A stretch of 64,000 nucleotides of DNA from Pedobacter sp. Bi126 (GCF_918698245.1 NZ_CAKKMS010000008.1:1-64000); one strand, 5' to 3'; shown: positions 33,883 through 43,400, counted from the first letter of the stretch. Notes: generated from the letters alone by a model not told the origin. Program-made: numbers and translations.

Positions 33883-34326
33883 ATGGAACTAACCATCAAT
33901 ATTCCTGCCCTATTGTTTCCTGCCATCAGCTTAATTATGCTGGCTTATACCAACCGTTTCCTGGCTTTGGCAAGTTTAGTGAGAAGTTTGAAATCGAAAT
34001 ATGAGGATGGCGATAAAAATGCAGCGCTGCATAAACAGATCGAAAACCTGCGTTACCGCTTAAGATTGATCAAAAACATGCAGGCTTTTGGTGTACTTAG
34101 CTTTGCCAGCTGCCTTTTTTGTATGTTTTTTATTTATTTGGAGTGGAATACCGTTGCTGAAATTCTTTTTGCCCTGAGTTTGATATTTTTCATGATATCG
34201 TTAATCATTTCGTTAATAGAAATCCAGATCAGTACAAAAGCCCTGGAGCTGGAGCTGAGCAGTTTAGAAGAACTCGATAATCCATCAATTGTAAGTAGAT
34301 TTAAAAAGAAATTTGATAAAGATTGA
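33883..34326 (+). CDS. DUF2721 family membrane protein
   Basis: 147 residues with membrane segments at about 9-30 and 70-112. The signature FPAISLIMLAYTNRFLALASLV (about 13-34, read in part) matches DUF2721; the function is unknown. A cytosolic charged loop (about 38-60) separates the segments. It precedes the DUF1801 gene with a 1-bp gap, so the two are co-transcribed. Copies of a duplicated spacer element lie just upstream, followed by a probable -7 box. Confidence 0.7.
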   Translation: MELTINIPALLFPAISLIMLAYTNRFLALASLVRSLKSKYEDGDKNAALHKQIENLRYRLRLIKNMQAFGVLSFASCLFCMFFIYLEWNTVAEILFALSLIFFMISLIISLIEIQISTKALELELSSLEELDNPSIVSRFKKKFDKD

Positions 34327-34327
34327 T

Positions 34328-34789
34328 ATGCAACCATCTGTTAATACGCCAGAAGACTATTTAAACAGCCTCCCTGAAGAAAGGAAAGCGCCAGTTTCGA
34401 AATTGAGAGATACTATTTTAGAGAATCTGCCAGCAGGTTTCGAAGAACAGATTACGTATGGTATGCTGGGATATGTTATTCCACTCAGGCTTTATCCTCC
34501 AGGTTACCATTGTACACCAGAACAGGCTTTACCTTTTATCAATATTGGTTCACAAAAGAATTTTATTGTTATGCACCACTTGGGATTATACGCATTTACT
34601 GATTTACTGGAATGGTTTCAGGCAGAATATCCTAAACACAGCAAATACAAATTGGATATGGGTAAAGGTTGCGTCCGTTTTAAAAAGCCTGATGATATTC
34701 CATACGCATTAATTGCCGGGCTTATCAGAAAGGTTACACCTGCAGAATGGATTGAACAATATGAAAAAGTATATAAACGTAAAGGCTAA
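34328..34789 (+). CDS. DUF1801 domain protein
   Basis: 153 residues from the ATG at 34328, one base after the DUF2721 stop; the TTG at 34313 would overlap it and is rejected. The fold is the DUF1801/YdhG-like alpha-beta domain, with NTPEDYLNSLPEERK at the start, EQITYGMLGYVIPL near residue 42, and a conserved GKGCVRFKKPDDIP. Small cytoplasmic protein of unknown function, sometimes linked to iron-related stress. The stop overlaps the convergent lipoprotein stop by 4 bp. Confidence 0.78.
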   Translation: MQPSVNTPEDYLNSLPEERKAPVSKLRDTILENLPAGFEEQITYGMLGYVIPLRLYPPGYHCTPEQALPFINIGSQKNFIVMHHLGLYAFTDLLEWFQAEYPKHSKYKLDMGKGCVRFKKPDDIPYALIAGLIRKVTPAEWIEQYEKVYKRKG

Positions 34790-35325
34790 TTTTGATAAAC
34801 TACCCCATCAATCTTCAGCTTTTTAAACTTTTCGGCCCAGCCTTTACCTCTTATGTATTTTACCTGCGATGGGTATCCTTTTAAATTTGGATGATAAATC
34901 GGATCAAATGAAAAAGTCATTTCGGTATCCGATTTTTGAATAACAGTGACTTCGTTATCATTTTCATCCTTTTCTCCAGTTGTAAAAAATTTATCGCCCA
35001 TTTTTGCATTAAAATCAGCTCTGGTATAAGTTTTCAAAGGACTATCGGGATAGCCCTCAATCAATTTATTCTGTTCGTCGATCCTTAAATAAACTGTACT
35101 CACTGCATCGCCTCCTAACAATGAATAAAACTTGAAAAAAAGCTTTTTATTGATGCGAACAGTATCCTTGATTTCGGTATAAGATTGAGCATTCATATAC
35201 CATAAATTGCCAATCTGCATCGGCAAAAACGAATCGGCTGCCAAATTTTGATCTTTATTCATTTGGCAGGATAGGATAAACAGACTAATTAAAACAAAAC
35301 TTAAAGATTTCCAGTTTACGATCAT
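34786..35325 (-). CDS. lipoprotein, unknown function
   Basis: 179 residues. The lipobox is LFILSC (cysteine near residue 20), so it is lipid-anchored. The rest is beta-rich with aromatic residues (IGNLWYMNAQSYTE near residue 38) and no catalytic motif. The stop overlaps the DUF1801 stop by 4 bp on the other strand. No partner is obvious. Downstream toward MaoC is a 60-bp gap. Confidence 0.6.
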   Translation of the reverse strand: MIVNWKSLSFVLISLFILSCQMNKDQNLAADSFLPMQIGNLWYMNAQSYTEIKDTVRINKKLFFKFYSLLGGDAVSTVYLRIDEQNKLIEGYPDSPLKTYTRADFNAKMGDKFFTTGEKDENDNEVTVIQKSDTEMTFSFDPIYHPNLKGYPSQVKYIRGKGWAEKFKKLKIDGVVYQN

Positions 35326-35385
35326 GAGGCATTTATTTTTTCTTATTTAACGTTAAAGATAAACAATGCACTACATTGTAAGCTA

Positions 35386-35847
35386 TTAATTCACAAAATG
35401 ATACAAGAAAACAACCTCACCACTAAAGGCAGGTTTCTTTTGATCTTCAATTTCCATTTCGATAGCCATATTTACTTTGGTTACGCCTCGGAGATTAATA
35501 ATAGAAGCCAGTTTTGCTTTTAGCCGTACTTTGCTGTTAACGGTAACTGCCTGCGCAAACCTTAAACTTTCGATACCATAATTGATCTCCATTTTTAATT
35601 TTTGGATATCAACAATTTCTTTCCATAGGTAAGGGATTAAGGAAAGCGTTAAATAGCCATGCGCTATGGTTGCTTTAAAAGGGCCTTCATTTTGGGCTCT
35701 TTCTTCATCAACATGAATCCATTGATGGTCTAATGTGGCATCGGCAAATTTATTAATCTGTTCTTGTGTAATGGTGTGCCATGAAGAAACGCCTAATTCC
35801 TTGCCAAGGTATTGTTCAAATTCTGCGTGGGAAGTAATGATTTGCAT
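35386..35847 (-). CDS. MaoC-like (R)-specific enoyl-CoA hydratase
   Basis: 153 residues. The hydratase-2 motif is clear: ADATLDHQWIHVDEERA (about 36-52, Asp-His dyad) and AHGYLTLSLIP. Members hydrate trans-2-enoyl-CoA to (R)-3-hydroxyacyl-CoA in fatty-acid oxidation or polymer supply. No signal peptide, so cytoplasmic. It is monocistronic by position; the short spacer after it holds heptamer arrays. Confidence 0.85.
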   Translation of the reverse strand: MQIITSHAEFEQYLGKELGVSSWHTITQEQINKFADATLDHQWIHVDEERAQNEGPFKATIAHGYLTLSLIPYLWKEIVDIQKLKMEINYGIESLRFAQAVTVNSKVRLKAKLASIINLRGVTKVNMAIEMEIEDQKKPAFSGEVVFLYHFVN

Positions 35848-35929
35848 TTCGGTATATTTTTAGCGCCAAGCGTTATGCGGCCGGCGAATTAATAATTATT
35901 TTTTTAATTCTGGTTAAGAGGCATTTTTG

Positions 35930-36008
35930 GGTTAATAGCTTATAGTAGATGGTTAATGGCCTGATGATATAAGCACCCTAACTATGAACTATTGACTATT
36001 AACCATAA
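35930..36008. repeat. paired period-7 arrays (GGTTAAT and ACTATNN)
   Basis: Left array GGTTAAT, AGCTTAT, AGTAGAT, GGTTAAT (35930-35957). Right array ACTATGA, ACTATTG, ACTATTA, ACCATAA (35981-36008). The two are partly complementary (GGTTAATAG/CTATTAACC), so they could fold into a hairpin 15 bp from the stop codon at 36023. Confidence 0.75.
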
Positions 36009-36022
36009 GCATCTTGCTATAA

Positions 36023-36616
36023 TTAACTCAGGTTCCGCTCTCTAAACCAAACCTCGTCTGGAATGGCAGAAAAATCATCCATTTTATCAATTAAAGTTTC
36101 GGCATTTGCTTCATTAAAAACTAAATCGCGATTGGCCGGTTTCAAAAACTTACTTTGCACCATCATATCCATTTGGGCAAATAAGGGATCGTAAAAACCA
36201 CTTACATTTAATACGCCGATTGGTTTTGTGTGCAGGCAGAGCTGCAACCAGGTTAACACTTCAAAAAACTCTTCAAGGGTGCCGAAACCACCGGGCAAAA
36301 TAACAAAACCATCACTTAAGTCGGCCATTCTCTGTTTTCTTTGGTGCATATTTTCGGTTACGATCATTTCGGTTATCCCTTTATGACCAACTTCTTTATC
36401 CATTAAAAACTGTGGGATTACACCTGTAACTAAACCACCTAACTCAAGTACATCATTGGCTAATACACCCATCACGCCTACACTTCCGCCACCGTAAACC
36501 AATCTGATCTGCTGTTTTACAAGTGTTTCTGCCAATTGCCTTATTGCGTTACGCAGCGCTACATCGCCATTAAAGTTTGAGCCACAATACACACAAACTG
36601 ATTTAAGCTTATTCAT
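36023..36616 (-). CDS. LOG family protein (TIGR00730, nucleotide phosphoribohydrolase)
   Basis: 197 residues with a Rossmann fold: VCVYCGSNFNG at the N-terminus, YGGGSVGVMG (about 40-49) and the diagnostic PGGFGTLEEFFEVLTW (about 98-113). Such proteins cleave cytokinin-type nucleoside monophosphates, AMP or related compounds. Nothing links it to plant hormone making here. Monocistronic. A -7-like box TAACTTCG on the minus strand is at 36633-36640 (one mismatch). Confidence 0.88.
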   Translation of the reverse strand: MNKLKSVCVYCGSNFNGDVALRNAIRQLAETLVKQQIRLVYGGGSVGVMGVLANDVLELGGLVTGVIPQFLMDKEVGHKGITEMIVTENMHQRKQRMADLSDGFVILPGGFGTLEEFFEVLTWLQLCLHTKPIGVLNVSGFYDPLFAQMDMMVQSKFLKPANRDLVFNEANAETLIDKMDDFSAIPDEVWFRERNLS

Positions 36617-36810
36617 TTAGTTAAAATTTACCGAAGTTAAGACTTTATCGGCTTTCTGTAAATTTTAATTCTGCACAAAGCTGTTACAGTTTTAGTTGTT
36701 TCGTTAACAAGTGCTGTATCTTAAGTGATGATTTCCATTGGAACTTGTTACGTTGTCCAAAGGACTCCTACGGAGAGCTTGTCGAAACGCTTTTCGGGAA
36801 ATTTAACAGG

Positions 36811-37189
36811 TCCTTCGACAGGCTACCATTGACGTTATTTGCAATTGCTTACTAATAAGACATTTGCAACTATATACATTTCCGTCCAGCTAGGCCATAC
36901 CACCCCATCCCCGTTTTACTTAAATACGGCCTAACAAATTTTTCGGGCTGTACTGACCTAGCCAACCTACTAGCTTCAAAAGAAAACGGCGAAGCCCTCA
37001 TGAATGCAGCTGAAAACTATAATACGAATGAATAAATTTTCAGCCGGCATTTTTTGTTTCTTTTTTGATGCCAAAAAGAAAGAGCCATTCGGCGGCGGTG
37101 AGCCGAGGCAAGAATGAGCAGTTGGGCAAAAAAGGATATGCGTCATTCATATTGATTTTTATATAATAAATTAACCCTCAGGATGACAA
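36811..37189 (+). repeat. 379-bp dispersed element, copy 2
   Basis: Starts TCCTTCGACAGGCTACCAT and shares the blocks of copy 1 (25531-25863). It carries an extra stretch of about 45 bp after CTAGCTTC and ends CCCTCAGGATGACAA. The spacer 36617-36810 has only an opened palindrome (TTACGTTGTCCAAAGG and related scraps). Confidence 0.82.
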
Positions 37190-37220
37190 TTCTATATTTA
37201 TAATAAAGCCTCTTACTAAA

Positions 37221-37249
37221 AAAAGGAGTGGCATTACACCACTCCTTTT
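37221..37249 (-). terminator. terminator of the TonB receptor gene
   Basis: On the minus strand, AAAAGGAGTGG, loop, CCACTCCTTTTTTT. It is 36 bp after the receptor stop. Confidence 0.85.
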
Positions 37250-37284
37250 AACCAAATATAAGAGAGAAAAGATTAATTTAGAGA

Positions 37285-39864
37285 TTAGAAAGCATAACGG
37301 ATTGTAGCACCATAAGTTCTTGGATCGCCCAGTACGCCTGCGTATAAGCCTGAGTTACCAGCTGCAGCCTGCAATTGTTCATAATAGTTTTTGTTTGCGA
37401 TATTTCGGCTCCATACAAACAAAGAGAACTTATCCGATTTAAATCCTAACCTTGCATTAAATAAAGCATAACCTTTAACATTTAAAATGCTTGATGGTGT
37501 TGGGTTTGACGAATATTCTGAACGGTAACTCGCATCGCCGGCGATAAAATATCTACCAGCCCTGGTTGCTAAATTACCTGGGGTACTAAATTCAGAACCT
37601 CCAGAGATATTCCATTTAGAAATACCCGGCAATCTGCCTCCCGAAGCATCTTTAAATGCCACTTGGGTAGCCACACCGTTTACCAATTCGGTATGGCCGG
37701 TTTCTTCTAAAGGAAGTGGCGCATTGGTGAATTTCACATATTTACCATCAAGGTAAGCTACCGCAGCATTTAAAGTTAAGAATCTTTCCAATTGATAAGT
37801 TCCATCAATTTCTAAACCTTTTACTTTAACTTTTTCTGCATTAGCAAGATACCCCCTATTTACCCCCAGCTGTGGAGATTGTACATTGGTTTGGTAATCT
37901 TTAATGTCGGTATTAAAAGCGGTAACATTCAATATGGCACCTTTAACCGGTTTTGTTTTTAAACCTAATTCGTAATGTTGAACATATTCTGGCTTTACAA
38001 CAGCAAGCGACAAGTCTGCTTGTCCGGTTGAAGTAGTTGGCAAGCCACCTACGTTAACACCAACAGGTTTATAAGCAGTAGAGAAAGTTCCATAAACGTT
38101 TAACTTTGTGTTAGGGCGGTATGAAACCGTTAAGTTACCCGATAGGTTATTGTTATCTACTTTGGTAGTAAACTGCTGATTACTATACACAGCGGCTTTT
38201 AGTGCAAGTAAAGTGGCATCTGTAGTCTGCAATCCGCCATAAGTTACCCTGTCGTAATCCACATCTTTTTTATCGTAGGTGTATCTTAAACCAGGTAATA
38301 CGTGAAAGTGCGCTAAAAATTCCCAGTCTACCTGAGCAAAAATAGCTGCACTTAACGATTTGATGGTCGAATTGGTTTTGATTCCAAAGCCATCTAATAA
38401 ACCAGGGGTTGAATATAATGCCTGATTACCCGTATTGCTGGTTTGCACAAATCTCCATTGATCTTTACCTACTTCTTCTGTTTGAGCCAAACCTTTTAAG
38501 TTCTGAGCAAGGGCAAACACCCCAATTACACCACTTAATTTATCAGTGATATTACCAGCATATCTAATTTCCTGTGAATATTGATCATGATGGGAGTTGC
38601 CTTGAGATTTTGTTAATGCAGACAGTTCAGAGAAATCCCTGTCGTTTGTGGGATCCCAGTTCCAGAATCTCCATGCAGTGGTAGAAGTTAATGTTCCGCC
38701 ACCAATCTTATAATCCACATTTAAGGATATACCACCGATTGATTGATTATGTCTCCATGGAGTATTGGTGTTTATTTCTCTGGAAAAAGGATCAATTTTA
38801 GGTTGCTGGTAGCCTAAATCTGAAACAATTTTGGCATACTGACGGTAAGCGCTTCTTTCTGTCTGCGCAACACCAGCAATTACCAATGGGTAACCCGCAG
38901 GGTGCTGAACACTTACATCGCTACTCAATAATATCTGTAGCCTATCTGAAGGAGTAAAATACAACTGGCCTTTAAAACCAAGGTTATTTTGTCCGCTATA
39001 TTTACGTTCTTCTCTGGTATTCCATATTGTACCATCTCGTTGGGTACCGGAGATTGATATTTTAGCAGCAAGATTTTTTGCTACCCCGCCCGAAACTGAC
39101 GTTTTTGCCTGGATAAAGTTATAGTTTCCAACGCTTAGTTCTACTTTGGCACTTGGTGTTTGGGTTGGTTTTGTAGTGGTGATGTTAAATGCACCTGCGG
39201 TAGTATTTTTTCCAAATAACGTACCTTGAGGACCACGGATTACTTCTATTTGTTCGATATCCAGGAAATCGGTTGAGGTAGCAGCCGGACGAGCATGATA
39301 AACACCATCTACGTAAAAACCTACACCTGGGTCGATACCATCGTTAGTTAAACCGAATGTTGAACCCAGACCTCTAATATTAAGTGTTGTATTTCTTGCA
39401 TTCGAAGCATATAATTGTACAGATGGCACTAACTCTTTTAAACGGTTAACATTAAAAGCACCTGCATTTTCTGCTGCCTGGCCACCGATTACAGTAATTG
39501 GAATAGGCACGTCCTGTAAAACCTCCGAACGTCTTCTCGACGTTACAACGATCTCATCTAATAATGCATTTTCTACCAGAACCAATTCTATTGGCGTTTC
39601 CTGAAGTTTTAAAATCTGAAAATCCTGTGGTTTATAGCCAACTGAGCTCACTTGAAGGTAAAATGGAGTCTCTTGTTTTACATTTATGCTGAAAACACCA
39701 TTATCATCTGCCACTACGGCTTGGTTTGTTCCTCTTACCTTTACAGTAGCATGTGGTATTGTACTGCCATTTGTTGTTTTAATTACGCCGGTTACTGGGC
39801 TTTGGGCAAAGGCAAAACTTGCCGAAAGTAAAAATGAAAAGAGGATAAGTAAACTTTTGTTCAT
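37285..39864 (-). CDS. TonB-dependent receptor
   Basis: 859 residues. Signal peptide (about 1-20), CarboxypepD_reg-like domain (about 22-105), plug (about 125-230: VPIPITVIGGQAAE, VDGVYHARPA, IEVIRGPQGTLFGKNTTAG) and a barrel ending in ATIRYAF. IRGPQGTLFGKN is strongly conserved in siderophore and vitamin receptors. No SusD-like gene accompanies it, so a small iron complex or cofactor is likelier than a polysaccharide, but the ligand cannot be named. The start at 39864 fits the signal peptide. Confidence 0.92.
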   Translation of the reverse strand: MNKSLLILFSFLLSASFAFAQSPVTGVIKTTNGSTIPHATVKVRGTNQAVVADDNGVFSINVKQETPFYLQVSSVGYKPQDFQILKLQETPIELVLVENALLDEIVVTSRRRSEVLQDVPIPITVIGGQAAENAGAFNVNRLKELVPSVQLYASNARNTTLNIRGLGSTFGLTNDGIDPGVGFYVDGVYHARPAATSTDFLDIEQIEVIRGPQGTLFGKNTTAGAFNITTTKPTQTPSAKVELSVGNYNFIQAKTSVSGGVAKNLAAKISISGTQRDGTIWNTREERKYSGQNNLGFKGQLYFTPSDRLQILLSSDVSVQHPAGYPLVIAGVAQTERSAYRQYAKIVSDLGYQQPKIDPFSREINTNTPWRHNQSIGGISLNVDYKIGGGTLTSTTAWRFWNWDPTNDRDFSELSALTKSQGNSHHDQYSQEIRYAGNITDKLSGVIGVFALAQNLKGLAQTEEVGKDQWRFVQTSNTGNQALYSTPGLLDGFGIKTNSTIKSLSAAIFAQVDWEFLAHFHVLPGLRYTYDKKDVDYDRVTYGGLQTTDATLLALKAAVYSNQQFTTKVDNNNLSGNLTVSYRPNTKLNVYGTFSTAYKPVGVNVGGLPTTSTGQADLSLAVVKPEYVQHYELGLKTKPVKGAILNVTAFNTDIKDYQTNVQSPQLGVNRGYLANAEKVKVKGLEIDGTYQLERFLTLNAAVAYLDGKYVKFTNAPLPLEETGHTELVNGVATQVAFKDASGGRLPGISKWNISGGSEFSTPGNLATRAGRYFIAGDASYRSEYSSNPTPSSILNVKGYALFNARLGFKSDKFSLFVWSRNIANKNYYEQLQAAAGNSGLYAGVLGDPRTYGATIRYAF

Positions 39865-40081
39865 GATTAGTTATATAGTTTGTTTAAATGTTGTTGATTA
39901 ATGACTCGTTCGAAAGTATGCGATTACTGTTTTAGAATGGCTACAACAACAATACGAGCGTGTTTTTTGATTTGTTTTCATAATTATTATATAAATCCTA
40001 TAGATTTAGTCGACAAATATATTAAAAAATTTTAGCTGCCAAATTTTATTTTGTGATTTTTATCTTTATTATCAATTCTCC
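39865..40081. other. spacer upstream of the TonB receptor
   Basis: AT-rich region that should hold the receptor promoter. I see no Fur-like box of the type I can recognise and no gene. Confidence 0.3.
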
Positions 40082-40114
40082 AGACCTCATAGGTTTTAAA
40101 AACCTATAAGGTCT
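40082..40114. repeat. AGACCT palindrome
   Basis: AGACCTCATAGGTTTT and AAAACCTATAAGGTCT pair with one mismatch. Such AGACCT-type hairpins are dispersed in Bacteroidota. It lies 10 bp beyond the guaB terminator. Confidence 0.6.
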
Positions 40115-40124
40115 AAAAACAAAA

Positions 40125-40149
40125 CGGGGCTATCGTAAACGATGCCCCG
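40125..40149 (-). terminator. terminator of guaB
   Basis: On the minus strand, CGGGGCATCG, loop, CGATAGCCCCG is followed by TTTTGTTTTT. It is about 72 bp after the guaB stop. Confidence 0.75.
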
Positions 40150-40221
40150 CTGAATTATAAAAATATTGCTAATGAGATTGCTTCGTTCCTCGCAATGACG
40201 ATTATTCGAAAGGATTATACC

Positions 40222-41691
40222 TTATCTGGTATAATTTGGTGCTTCTTTAGTAATCGTAATATCGTGTGGATGGCTTTCGCGCATACCTGCCGCAGTAATC
40301 TGCACAAATTGTGCTTCTTGTAATGCCTCTATATTTGCTGCACCGCAATAGCCCATACTTGCACGTAAACCACCAATGTACTGATACATTACTTCTGCTA
40401 GGGTACCTTTAAATGGCACACGGCCTACAATACCTTCTGGAACTAACTTTTTAATATCATCTTCTACATCCTGGAAATAACGGTCTTTAGACCCCTGCTC
40501 CATTGCTTCAATTGAGCCCATTCCACGGTAAGATTTAAATTTACGTCCTTCGTAGATAATGGTTTCGCCTGGTGATTCTTCAACTCCTGCAAATAACGAA
40601 CCTGCCATTACGGTGCTTGCTCCAGAAGCAATTGCTTTGGCAATATCACCTGTGTGTTTAATACCACCATCGGCAATAACAGGAACACCTGTGCCTTTTA
40701 AAGCTTTGGCACATTCGTAAACCGCATATAATTGAGGAACACCAACACCGGCAATAATTCTTGTTGTACAGATAGAACCAGGACCAATACCAACCTTAAC
40801 AGCATCGGCACCAGCATCGGCTAAGAATTTAGCAGCAGCACCGGTAGCAATATTTCCAACGATAACCTGTAAATCAGGATATTTAGCTTTAACTTCTTTT
40901 AATTTATCAACTACTCCTTTAGAATGGCCATGAGCAGTATCAATGGTAATTACGTCAACACCGGCATGAACCAAGGCATCAACACGTTGAATAGTATCAG
41001 CTGTTACACCAACCGCAGCACCTACACGTAAACGACCGCGTTCATCTTTACAGGCAGCAGGATAATTTTTAACCTTCGAAATATCTTTAAAAGTAATTAA
41101 ACCGCTTAAGTAACCGTCTTTGCTCACCACAGGAAGTTTCTCGATTTTATGGTTCTGAAGAATTTCCTCTGCCTGAACCAAAGTAGTACCTTCTGGTGCA
41201 GTGATTAAATTTTCTTTAGTCATTACCTCAGAAATTGGTCTTTTCATATCCTTTTGGAAACGTAAATCCCTATTTGTAATAATACCCACCAATTTATTGT
41301 CGCTGCTTACAACAGGAATACCACCAATTTTATGCTCTTTCATAATCTTGAAAGCATCGGCTACAACAGCTGTTTCCAATAAGGTAACCGGATCCTGGAT
41401 CATACCGCTTTCAGAACGTTTAACCTTACGTACTTCTTCGGCTTGTCTTTCTATGGTCATGTTTTTATGTAACATACCAATACCACCATTTTGCGCAATG
41501 GCAATGGCTAGTTCGGCTTCTGTTACAGTATCCATCGCTGCAGAAATCAATGGAACATTAAGTTTAATTTTTTTTGTTAAAAAAGTGGATGTATTTACTT
41601 CACGGGGCAGAATTTCGGAATATGCAGGTACTAGAAGTACGTCGTCATACGTTAAACCTGTGGCAATAAACTTTGTGGAATCGAGTTGCAT
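40222..41691 (-). CDS. guaB: IMP dehydrogenase
   Basis: 489 residues from the ATG at 41691. A longer frame to 41808 adds 39 hydrophobic residues not in the family and would cross the promoter. TIM barrel with GIGPGSICTTRIIAGVG (catalytic cysteine, about 304) and RGMGSIEAM; two CBS domains are inserted at about 95-210. Oxidises IMP to XMP with NAD in guanine nucleotide synthesis. The promoter TATCTTTG (minus strand) is 33 bp upstream and a terminator follows, so it is monocistronic. Confidence 0.96.
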   Translation of the reverse strand: MQLDSTKFIATGLTYDDVLLVPAYSEILPREVNTSTFLTKKIKLNVPLISAAMDTVTEAELAIAIAQNGGIGMLHKNMTIERQAEEVRKVKRSESGMIQDPVTLLETAVVADAFKIMKEHKIGGIPVVSSDNKLVGIITNRDLRFQKDMKRPISEVMTKENLITAPEGTTLVQAEEILQNHKIEKLPVVSKDGYLSGLITFKDISKVKNYPAACKDERGRLRVGAAVGVTADTIQRVDALVHAGVDVITIDTAHGHSKGVVDKLKEVKAKYPDLQVIVGNIATGAAAKFLADAGADAVKVGIGPGSICTTRIIAGVGVPQLYAVYECAKALKGTGVPVIADGGIKHTGDIAKAIASGASTVMAGSLFAGVEESPGETIIYEGRKFKSYRGMGSIEAMEQGSKDRYFQDVEDDIKKLVPEGIVGRVPFKGTLAEVMYQYIGGLRASMGYCGAANIEALQEAQFVQITAAGMRESHPHDITITKEAPNYTR

Positions 41692-41723
41692 AGCAAATAA
41701 ATTAGGATTTATTATTTGCCAGG

Positions 41724-41731
41724 CAAAGATA
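41724..41731 (-). promoter_or_regulatory. -7 box of guaB
   Basis: TATCTTTG on the minus strand, a perfect match to TAnnTTTG, leaving a leader of about 30 nt. It also argues against the longer reading frame of guaB. Confidence 0.6.
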
Positions 41732-41921
41732 CGAAAATTGAGGGAATATAAAAGTATAATAATAAAAATGCTTAAATATTGAGCTTGTCTGACAATCGCA
41801 ATCATCACACAACAAAAACTAAGCTTTAATAAGTATTTGGTAACAATGACCTAGCTATTTAGCGAAATTATTAGAATAAAATTTTAGTTTTATATAATTT
41901 CAACAAACCAAATATAATAAG

Positions 41922-42929
41922 ATGATAGATTTTCTTGAAGGCGTAAAGGAATGGCTTGTAGGATTTTTCGGCTTACCAGCACTGCTAAAACTACTGCAAA
42001 CCAATGACTATAGCCAGTTTATGAGCTGGAATGGCATTAGTGCGCTTATGGGGCCTTTGATTCCCTTTTTATTGGTTTTTGAAATCATCAGGATGGCATT
42101 TTACCGCCGTTTTAAAGTGGTTGATTACCGGATTTCTTTCTTTTCACTGGTGATTAATTCTTTTATTGGCCGCATTATTTCTATCGGCATGGTATCTATC
42201 TGTATCGGTTTATTTGGCAAATACGCCATTTTTAAAACAGAGATTACCTGGTACTGGCTGATATACGGGTATGTGATCTGGGAATTCGGCCATTTTATTT
42301 ATCATTTTTTAGCACATAAAGTAAGGCTTTTCTGGTGTTTGCACTCCACCCATCACGCACCCGAAACCATGAATTTATCGGTAAATTTTGCACATTTTTT
42401 TCTTGAAGCACCTTATGCAGACCTGATTAGAACTACAACGTGCATCCTTTTGGGTGTAAGCCCTGCCCTGCTTTTTTTAATCATGTTCATCGACGGTTTT
42501 TGGGGATCTTTTATCCACATTGGAGAAAACATTTCTAAAGATGGCCGTTTTGGATTTTTAAATAAAATCATCCTTACGCCTTCTCATCATCGTGTACACC
42601 ATGCCAAGAATGCCTTGTATATGGATACCAATTTCTGCAACCTGCTACCCATCTGGGATCATGTCTTTAAAACCTATCAGGAAGAAGACAAAACAATAAA
42701 AATTGAATATGGTATTACCCGGGAAATGAAAAAAAACAGCTTTTTAGATGCTTATTTCGGCGAAATTGTTCTCTTGGCCAAAGATGTTTGGCGTGCACCT
42801 GGCATTAAAAATAAGTTTCTATATATCTTTATGCCACCGGGATGGAGCCATACTAAAGACCATAAAACGGCTAAAATAGTGAGATCGGAATATTTGAAAA
42901 ACTACAAAACTGAAATGCTCAACTCATAA
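41922..42929 (+). CDS. sterol desaturase/fatty acid hydroxylase family protein
   Basis: 335 residues, integral membrane. Histidine clusters that bind the di-iron centre are seen: HFIYHFLAH (about 125), HSTHHAPE (about 140) and HRVHHAKN (about 225). Hydrophobic helices flank them. Such enzymes hydroxylate or desaturate lipids using oxygen; the substrate is unknown, although carotenoid or sphingolipid hydroxylation are common in this phylum. PpnP follows after 34 bp, possibly from its own promoter. Confidence 0.85.
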   Translation: MIDFLEGVKEWLVGFFGLPALLKLLQTNDYSQFMSWNGISALMGPLIPFLLVFEIIRMAFYRRFKVVDYRISFFSLVINSFIGRIISIGMVSICIGLFGKYAIFKTEITWYWLIYGYVIWEFGHFIYHFLAHKVRLFWCLHSTHHAPETMNLSVNFAHFFLEAPYADLIRTTTCILLGVSPALLFLIMFIDGFWGSFIHIGENISKDGRFGFLNKIILTPSHHRVHHAKNALYMDTNFCNLLPIWDHVFKTYQEEDKTIKIEYGITREMKKNSFLDAYFGEIVLLAKDVWRAPGIKNKFLYIFMPPGWSHTKDHKTAKIVRSEYLKNYKTEMLNS

Positions 42930-42952
42930 GATGAGTTAACGGAAATTCTTTA

Positions 42953-42960
42953 TAAATTAG
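42953..42960 (+). promoter_or_regulatory. possible -7 box of ppnP
   Basis: TAAATTAG matches TAnnTTTG at all but one position and ends 3 nt before the ppnP ATG. It would give a leaderless transcript. It is weaker than the three perfect examples elsewhere. Confidence 0.3.
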
Positions 42961-42963
42961 CAT

Positions 42964-43245
42964 ATGATTACTGAAAACCAATATTTTGATGGCAACGTTA
43001 AATCGTTAGGCTATGAAACCGCTGAAGGAAAATCGACTGTCGGCGTTATAAACCCGGGAGAATATACTTTTGGAACAGCTCAGAAAGAAATTATGCATGT
43101 TATAGAGGGTGAACTAACAGCGCTTTTACCAGATACTACAGATTGGCAGCGTATTAAAGCTGGTAGTAATTTTGAAGTACCTGCAAACTCCTCTTTTAAA
43201 GTAAAAGCCAGCGTTCAAACGACCTATCTTTGCCAGTACAGGTAG
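42964..43245 (+). CDS. ppnP: pyrimidine/purine nucleoside phosphorylase
   Basis: 93 residues, the usual PpnP (DUF1255, cupin fold) length. Signatures: NQYFDGNVKSLGYE, VGVINPGEYTFGTAQKEIMHVIEGE and FEVPANSSFKVK. It phosphorolyses several nucleosides to base plus ribose-1-phosphate. The ATG at 42964 is 34 bp after the desaturase stop. Confidence 0.93.
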   Translation: MITENQYFDGNVKSLGYETAEGKSTVGVINPGEYTFGTAQKEIMHVIEGELTALLPDTTDWQRIKAGSNFEVPANSSFKVKASVQTTYLCQYR

Positions 43246-43274
43246 TTAATAAAAGAATAACAAACCGAAAAAGT

Positions 43275-43380
43275 CGTCATTTCGAGCGGAGTGTAACGAA
43301 GCCGAGAACCCGAAGGCTCTGCGAAGCAAAATCTATCTGGATAGATCTCTCCATTTCGCTACGCTCCAGTCGAGATGACG
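43275..43380. repeat. inverted repeat between convergent genes
   Basis: CGTCATTTCGAGCGGAG and TCGAGATGACG outer arms, with AATCTATC...GATAGATCT inner arms. It fills the gap between ppnP and the M16 gene, in the typical position for this family. Confidence 0.7.
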
Positions 43381-43400
43381 AATAGCGGGGATATTTATAA

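Noticed and set aside
36023..36616. Cytokinin biosynthesis role for the LOG family gene
   Set aside because: LOG-type proteins are widespread in bacteria with nucleotide hydrolase roles and no cytokinin pathway gene is nearby.
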